Source of the DNA: Alistipes sp. | Lineage (GTDB): Bacteria > Bacteroidota > Bacteroidia > Bacteroidales > Rikenellaceae | DNA: 11,377 bases | NCBI GenBank assembly: GCA_017501025.1 | Contig: JAFVXS010000058.1 | Span: 1-11,377 of the forward strand | Direction: 5' to 3' | In this document: positions 7,952 to 11,377 of the stretch, one piece after another | Layout of the letters: each line of letters begins with the position of its first letter | How positions within the stretch are numbered: the stretch's first letter is position 1 | Notes under the pieces: model-generated | Database searches by the model: none | Told to the model about the DNA's origin: nothing | The model's input: only the letters and a program-made list of their open reading frames with translations | Program-made: the position numbers and the translations under genes

Positions 7952-7983
7952 CAAAAATAATACTTTATATCTAATTATCCAAA
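7952..7983 (-). promoter_or_regulatory. Bacteroides-type promoter for the tRNA-Leu
   Basis: On the minus strand, TTTG (7983-7980) is followed by exactly 20 bases and then TATTTTTG (7959-7952). This matches the Bacteroides housekeeping consensus of TTTG and TAnnTTTG with 19-21 spacing at every fixed position. Transcription would start near 7945, about 20 bases before the tRNA 5' end. The -33 box lies inside the last codons of miaA, so the tRNA need not depend on the miaA operon. Confidence 0.8.
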
Positions 7984-8886
7984 TTGCGACTCTATATATT
8001 CCACAATTTTGTCGAACTCCGCAGCCTCAAACCACCCTATCTCGGCATCGCGTCGAAACCACGTCATTTGACGTTTTGCATAGCGTCGTGTATTGCGTTT
8101 AATCAACTCACGAGCCTCCTCCAACGTAATAAGTCCCGCAAAGTGGTCGAACAGCTCCGAAAAGCCCACCGTATGAAGCGCATTGCAATCGCGTTGCGGA
8201 TACATCGCACGAGCCTCCTCGACCAAACCCTCATCAAACATCGCATCGACACGACGATTGATGCGGTCGTACAACTGTTCACGCTCCATCGCAATACCGA
8301 CCTTTACGATTTGAAAATCCCGCTGCTTGCGACTGCCTACGCGTTGTTCACTATATGGGCGACCGCTCGATATGCAGACCTCCAATGCTCGCAATATGCG
8401 TTGCGGATTCGACCTATCGACCTCCTCATAATACTCTTTATCGAGGCGTTGCAGCTCCTCGACCAATGACTCCAATCCCTTCTCTGCCAGACGGCGGTTC
8501 AGCGTAGCCCGCAACGTCTCGTCGATTTCGGGAAGGTCATCGATACCCTCACATAGAGCCTGAATATAGAGTCCCGACCCACCTACGGCAATCACCGTAT
8601 CGCACTTCGCAAACAGCTTGTTCAGTCGCTCTATCGCCTCACGCTCGTACTCACCGCAACTATACGGCTCATCGACACCTCGTTCGGCGATAAAGTGGTG
8701 CTCAACCGCAGCCAACTGTTCGGCAGTAGGCTGGGCTGTACCAATAGGTATTCCTCTGAAAATTTGTCGTGAATCTGTCGAGATTATCGGTGCAGAGTAG
8801 TGGCGTGCCAATCGAACAGCAAGGTCGCTCTTGCCCGATGCGGTGGCACCTACTATGACAATTAACCTCCGTTTAGTACTCGTCAT
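7975..8886 (-). CDS. miaA: tRNA dimethylallyltransferase MiaA
   Basis: MiaA transfers a dimethylallyl group to N6 of A37 in tRNAs that read UNN codons, improving decoding. The 303-residue product shows the whole family signature: P-loop GATASGKS (13-20), DSRQIFRGIPIGTAQP (from Asp38), the active-site loop VGGSGLYIQAL (about 101-111), SNPQRILRALEV, and the C-terminal ALHTVGFSEL and NTRRYAKRQMTWFRRD. Length is normal for the family. A Ser (104) stands where many MiaA proteins have Thr. The start at 8886 is preferred because it leaves a normal short N-terminus; an in-frame ATG at 8904 would add six residues. With the 8886 start the gene overlaps the upstream gene by 14 bases, implying translational coupling. 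The tRNA-Leu(UAA), a predicted substrate, follows 49 bases after the stop. Confidence 0.97.
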   Translation of the reverse strand: MTSTKRRLIVIVGATASGKSDLAVRLARHYSAPIISTDSRQIFRGIPIGTAQPTAEQLAAVEHHFIAERGVDEPYSCGEYEREAIERLNKLFAKCDTVIAVGGSGLYIQALCEGIDDLPEIDETLRATLNRRLAEKGLESLVEELQRLDKEYYEEVDRSNPQRILRALEVCISSGRPYSEQRVGSRKQRDFQIVKVGIAMEREQLYDRINRRVDAMFDEGLVEEARAMYPQRDCNALHTVGFSELFDHFAGLITLEEARELIKRNTRRYAKRQMTWFRRDAEIGWFEAAEFDKIVEYIESQFG

Positions 8887-9379
8887 CGTAGTCGGCGTCC
8901 TCATCGAAACTTCCGAAATCGCCCATCATCTCCTCGAAAATCGAGCCGTCATCACTCGACACCTTGTCGGGGTCGTATTGGTCAGGCACCGTCGCATTTT
9001 CGAATGCAACACGTGGATAGGTAAACTCCTCATTAGGCTCCGAGCCATTGACAACCTCGATATAGAAGGCTCTGTCGGCAAGCATATCAAATTGGAAAAT
9101 CAGTCGATTGTAGTCGGCTACAACCAACTCGGCCAGCGACACACTCTCCATAGCCATAGGCTCATCCTCGCCACCATCCGTACCCATATCCATCAACGTA
9201 AACTCACGAAGGCGATTCCAATGGTCATCTGCCGTAAAGAACGAGGTCATACACTCCTCGTAGCCGATAGACTCCAATATAAAATCGTTGAGTTGCAGAA
9301 GCGTCATTTCGTGCGACACCTCAAAATCGCGAACAAAATTATCGTTTTCGTCGCTCAACATTCGCAATTTCAAAATCAT
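8873..9379 (-). CDS. pRiA4b ORF-3-like domain protein with acidic tail
   Basis: The 168-residue product resembles the plasmid pRiA4b ORF-3-like family (PF07929, also named the IS1096 passenger TnpR-like family). The domain spans about residues 1-130, with the hallmark region MTLLQLNDFILESIGYEECMTSFF followed by WNR and, later, YIEVVN. The last 25 residues are very acidic (DEDADYDDEY). There is no signal peptide, so it is cytoplasmic. Despite the family name, nothing mobile surrounds it, and in Bacteroidales such genes look like ordinary chromosomal genes; their function is unknown. It overlaps the start of miaA by 14 bases and begins 24 bases after the FISUMP lipoprotein stop, so the three form a likely operon. 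It has a strong Shine-Dalgarno sequence, unlike most genes here. Confidence 0.85.
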   Translation of the reverse strand: MILKLRMLSDENDNFVRDFEVSHEMTLLQLNDFILESIGYEECMTSFFTADDHWNRLREFTLMDMGTDGGEDEPMAMESVSLAELVVADYNRLIFQFDMLADRAFYIEVVNGSEPNEEFTYPRVAFENATVPDQYDPDKVSSDDGSIFEEMMGDFGSFDEDADYDDEY

Positions 9380-9386
9380 AACCAGC

Positions 9387-9392
9387 CCTCCT
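9387..9392 (-). promoter_or_regulatory. Shine-Dalgarno site of the pRiA4b ORF-3-like gene
   Basis: On the minus strand AGGAGG lies 7 bases before the ATG at 9379. It is a full match to the anti-Shine-Dalgarno core, which is uncommon in Bacteroidota, where initiation usually relies on A-rich unstructured leaders. It fixes the start codon and suggests strong translation of this gene, and through the overlap possibly of miaA. Confidence 0.75.
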
Positions 9393-9403
9393 TTTTACGA
9401 TGA

Positions 9404-10924
9404 TTATTGCATCTTTACACAACGTACCTGCATTGCATTTGCACGCATTTCGGGATAGCCGTTGTGGAATTTGTTTATCAAACCGGAACGCACCGAGGTC
9501 AAATCGAAGTAGATACTGCTCGACTTGTCGCCACTCAACGCGGTCGAGGTCCAATAGTGTCCCTCCCACGGTTTTGGTTGCGAAGGATATACATCCTCAT
9601 CCGCATAGTTCATATTGTAGATGATGCTGTCGTAATAGCTTCTCATTCCGCCAGCCAAATAGAAGTGCTGCTCGCTGCCATCATTCAAGAGCCAGCCCCA
9701 ACGCTTGCGAGCCTCCTCGATTTCGGTTGCATCCTCGGCTGCCGAGAGTGTCAAGACCTCCAAATCCGATGCACGAGCCACTCTCCAACCATAAGGACTT
9801 GGGTCGTACTCGCTCTTGGCTGTATCGTTCCAAAGCTGCGAGTTGTGCGTTGCGTGCCAATCGCCAATACCGTCACCCTCTTCGCCTACTGCCGTTGTGC
9901 AAGTAATAAACGTTGTAGGGTGGGCAATAGCGTACTCAACTGTACCGACATCCTCGGTAGAGTCTGCAACTTTTACGTAGGTGATGCTACCCGAATCGGT
10001 ATAGAGTTTCTCATCCTCGCCATACGAACAGTCGTAGTAGAATGGGCGTGGGAATGGGTCTTTACGACCCCACTGATAGTAGAGTCCGTAACTATCGCGG
10101 ATTTTATAGTTGTCATCCGTAGCTCCGTTGCTATTTCCGAACGAGCCGAGATTTTGATTCATCACAACAGCTCCATTCGAATAGGTCGAGTAGTTGTTGA
10201 GCGGATTGTTCTCCTCCGAGACAATCCACAAGTGCCAACTCCACACTACATTATCCTCGGCATCGACCGCTGCAACAAGGGCGTTACCCTCCTCGATACG
10301 GTAGTTATCGCCATCCATATCCGCACTCTCGTCGCTATTACGAACGCAGTCGATAAAGAAGCTCATCTCCTTTGTCGATTCATCGTACGAAAGGTGCTCG
10401 ATGTGGTTTGGAACGGTCTGCCACAAAACTTTAACATCGACAACCCCGCTCAACTCACGACCACCACCATTGCAAGCGATATCGATTGTGTATGCCGAGA
10501 CAGGAGTGGTCAGAACATAGCAGTTTGCATACTCCTTATTGGGATTTACATATACGACCTTATCGCCAATAATGTAGCACGATACGGTATATTTGCGGCC
10601 GTCGCCTTTGGTCGAGAATACGGTCAGTGTAATTGTTGCACGACGTTTTGCATCACGCAAAGCCTCATCAATCGGGTCCTCGGGAGGAGTAACCTCGATA
10701 CAACGCTCGGCAAAGTGCACATCGCATTTCCAACCATCGGTAATCTCATTAACCTCGATAGAACTCACATTATTGGCTGCGAAACTCAACTTTTGAGGCT
10801 CATCTCCCCACTGAAAGTACATTCCCGTTGTGTCGAACTGAATGGAGTATCCATCGCTATCCGAACAAGCACAGGCCAAAATCATCGAGAGCAATACAAG
10901 TGTTAAACGTTGAAATTTTTTCAT
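9404..10924 (-). CDS. Lipoprotein with FISUMP-type C-terminal domain
   Basis: The 506-residue protein starts with a lipoprotein signal (MKKFQRLTLVLLSMILACAC). The lipidated residue is Cys18 or Cys20, followed by SDSD, which fits surface export in Bacteroidota. Residues about 25-130 look like a BACON-type beta sandwich, ending in RATITLTV and YTVSCYI. A short segment ANCYVLTTPVSAYTID follows, common in this lipoprotein type. The C-terminal half (about 228-506) carries the Fibrobacter succinogenes major paralogous domain pattern (TIGR02145-like): GLYYQWGRKDPFP (280-292), YDPSPYGWRVA (373-383), GHYWTST and RANAMQVRCVK near the end. Such proteins are thought to be surface adhesins or glycan-associated, but the function is unproven. 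The frame extends back to 11029, but the extension has no signal and lies partly upstream of the predicted transcription start, so ATG at 10924 is chosen. Confidence 0.88.
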   Translation of the reverse strand: MKKFQRLTLVLLSMILACACSDSDGYSIQFDTTGMYFQWGDEPQKLSFAANNVSSIEVNEITDGWKCDVHFAERCIEVTPPEDPIDEALRDAKRRATITLTVFSTKGDGRKYTVSCYIIGDKVVYVNPNKEYANCYVLTTPVSAYTIDIACNGGGRELSGVVDVKVLWQTVPNHIEHLSYDESTKEMSFFIDCVRNSDESADMDGDNYRIEEGNALVAAVDAEDNVVWSWHLWIVSEENNPLNNYSTYSNGAVVMNQNLGSFGNSNGATDDNYKIRDSYGLYYQWGRKDPFPRPFYYDCSYGEDEKLYTDSGSITYVKVADSTEDVGTVEYAIAHPTTFITCTTAVGEEGDGIGDWHATHNSQLWNDTAKSEYDPSPYGWRVARASDLEVLTLSAAEDATEIEEARKRWGWLLNDGSEQHFYLAGGMRSYYDSIIYNMNYADEDVYPSQPKPWEGHYWTSTALSGDKSSSIYFDLTSVRSGLINKFHNGYPEMRANAMQVRCVKMQ

Positions 10925-10963
10925 ATAATCAAACTGTTTTTGTCGTAAATACATAATACGTCG

Positions 10964-10996
10964 CAAATATATCAAAATCTTCGCAATTTTTCCAAT
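10964..10996 (-). promoter_or_regulatory. Bacteroides-type promoter of the FISUMP lipoprotein-miaA operon
   Basis: On the minus strand ATTG (10996-10993) is followed by 21 bases and TATATTTG (10971-10964), a full match to the -7 consensus TAnnTTTG and three of four bases at -33. Transcription would start near 10957, giving a leader of about 33 bases before the ATG at 10924. Confidence 0.7.
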
Positions 10997-11024
10997 ATTT
11001 TCGGGTGGTTTTCCGAAAAATAGG

Positions 11025-11065
11025 AACAATTATTGTTACACAATAACGAAAACGGATAACAATTA
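11025..11065. repeat. Overlapping inverted and direct repeats upstream of the CDGSH gene
   Basis: Three related elements overlap or lie close together. AACAAT-T-ATTGTT (11025-11037) is a 6-bp palindrome with one central base. TTATTGT-TAC-ACAATAA (11030-11046) is a 7-bp inverted repeat sharing its half. AACAATTA occurs at 11025-11032 and again at 11058-11065, 33 bases apart, or about three helical turns. The set ends 5 bases before the ATG at 11070. It could be an operator for a dimeric regulator of the CDGSH gene, but the DNA is AT-rich and chance is not excluded. Confidence 0.4.
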
Positions 11066-11069
11066 GTAT

Positions 11070-11377
11070 ATGGCAAAACAAAAAATTGAGGTCGGCTCGC
11101 ATCAAGCAGACCCGAAATATCGCATCACGGTCCTCAACAATGGTCCCTATTTGGTCTATGGACGCCCACCTTTGGCACTCCAATTCATCATTCCGAACGA
11201 GATTGGCGAGAGCTATCGTTTCGGCGAAGGACGACGCTTCGAACTCACCGACGAACCGACATCACTCTGTCGCTGTGGAGGCAGCCACAAACAGCCGTTT
11301 TGTGACGGTACGCACCGCCATCGCAAGTGGAACGGACGATTGACAGCCGATCGCAACGGTCTGCTCGACAATATCGA
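11070..11377 (+). CDS. CDGSH iron-sulfur domain protein (3' end beyond window)
   Basis: Translation from ATG at 11070 stays open to the window edge (102 codons plus two bases). The sequence contains NGPYLVYGRPPL (from about residue 24), a typical N-terminal element of bacterial CDGSH proteins, and then CRCGGSHKQPFCDGTH, with C67, C69, C78 and H82. These are the 3Cys-1His ligands that bind a [2Fe-2S] cluster in the CDGSH (mitoNEET-type) family. There is no signal peptide, so it is cytoplasmic. The protein may be slightly longer than what is visible, or may carry further domains. It is divergent from the FISUMP lipoprotein, and its upstream region has repeats that may be an operator. Such proteins take part in electron or cluster transfer; the partner is unknown here. 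Confidence 0.92.
   Translation, partial: MAKQKIEVGSHQADPKYRITVLNNGPYLVYGRPPLALQFIIPNEIGESYRFGEGRRFELTDEPTSLCRCGGSHKQPFCDGTHRHRKWNGRLTADRNGLLDNI

Noticed and set aside
8873..9379. Mobile element or plasmid remnant suggested by the pRiA4b/IS1096 family names
   Set aside because: No transposase, terminal repeats or integrase is seen. The gene is embedded in a compact housekeeping operon with miaA.
9407..10906. 499-codon open frame on the plus strand opposite the FISUMP lipoprotein
   Set aside because: The minus-strand product has a lipoprotein signal, domain motifs and a promoter. The plus-strand translation is rich in Cys, Ile and Arg and has no domain, so it is an antisense shadow.
10996..11003. 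TATTTTCG as a -7 box for the CDGSH gene
   Set aside because: It mismatches the consensus and has no TTTG or TTG at the right distance upstream, so no promoter is called for that gene.

Overview
The window looks like chromosomal DNA from a gut-type Bacteroidales bacterium (Bacteroidota). The evidence is Bacteroidota-style lipoprotein signals (Cys followed by Ser/Asp-rich residues), a TlpA / DUF6029-type barrel / Omp28-like gene cluster, a FISUMP-type lipoprotein, a pRiA4b ORF-3-like gene next to miaA, and promoters of the Bacteroides type (-33 TTTG, -7 TAnnTTTG). An Alistipes/Rikenellaceae-like genome would fit, but this is a guess. No mobile element, CRISPR array, rRNA or integrase is visible, and no gene-free stretch exceeds 300 bases.

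Left block (19-6439, + strand): an envelope gene cluster. It opens with a large lipoprotein frame of 915 codons. An in-frame amber codon (TAG, 841-843) splits it into a 274-aa signal-bearing N-terminal piece and a long open C-terminal piece. After a strong hairpin (2782-2815) come three closely packed genes (6-nt and 4-nt gaps): a TlpA-like periplasmic thioredoxin (CKPC), a DUF6029-type outer-membrane barrel candidate with a C-terminal Cys pair, and an Omp28-like lipoprotein with a CGVC thioredoxin-like motif. A symmetric terminator (6456-6493) closes this operon and also the convergent one opposite.

Middle and right block (6514-10924, - strand). Reading in the direction of transcription: a FISUMP-type lipoprotein, a pRiA4b ORF-3-like acidic protein, miaA (overlapping the previous gene), a tRNA-Leu(UAA), then an FAD-dependent oxidoreductase. 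The lipoprotein has a good Bacteroides-type promoter. The tRNA has a near-perfect one of its own, overlapping the end of miaA. The oxidoreductase starts 24 nt after the tRNA with no visible promoter, so it may be read from the tRNA promoter. MiaA modifies A37 of tRNAs reading UNN codons, and the neighbouring tRNA-Leu(UAA) carries the A36-A37-A38 loop that MiaA uses, so enzyme and substrate sit side by side.

Right end: a divergent gene (from 11070, cut by the window edge) encodes a CDGSH iron-sulfur protein. Its upstream region has overlapping AACAAT/ATTGTT inverted repeats. The two observations most worth following are the amber-interrupted lipoprotein, in a neighbourhood where TAG is also the ordinary stop codon of several genes, and the possible thiol-disulfide relay formed by the TlpA/DUF6029/Omp28 trio.
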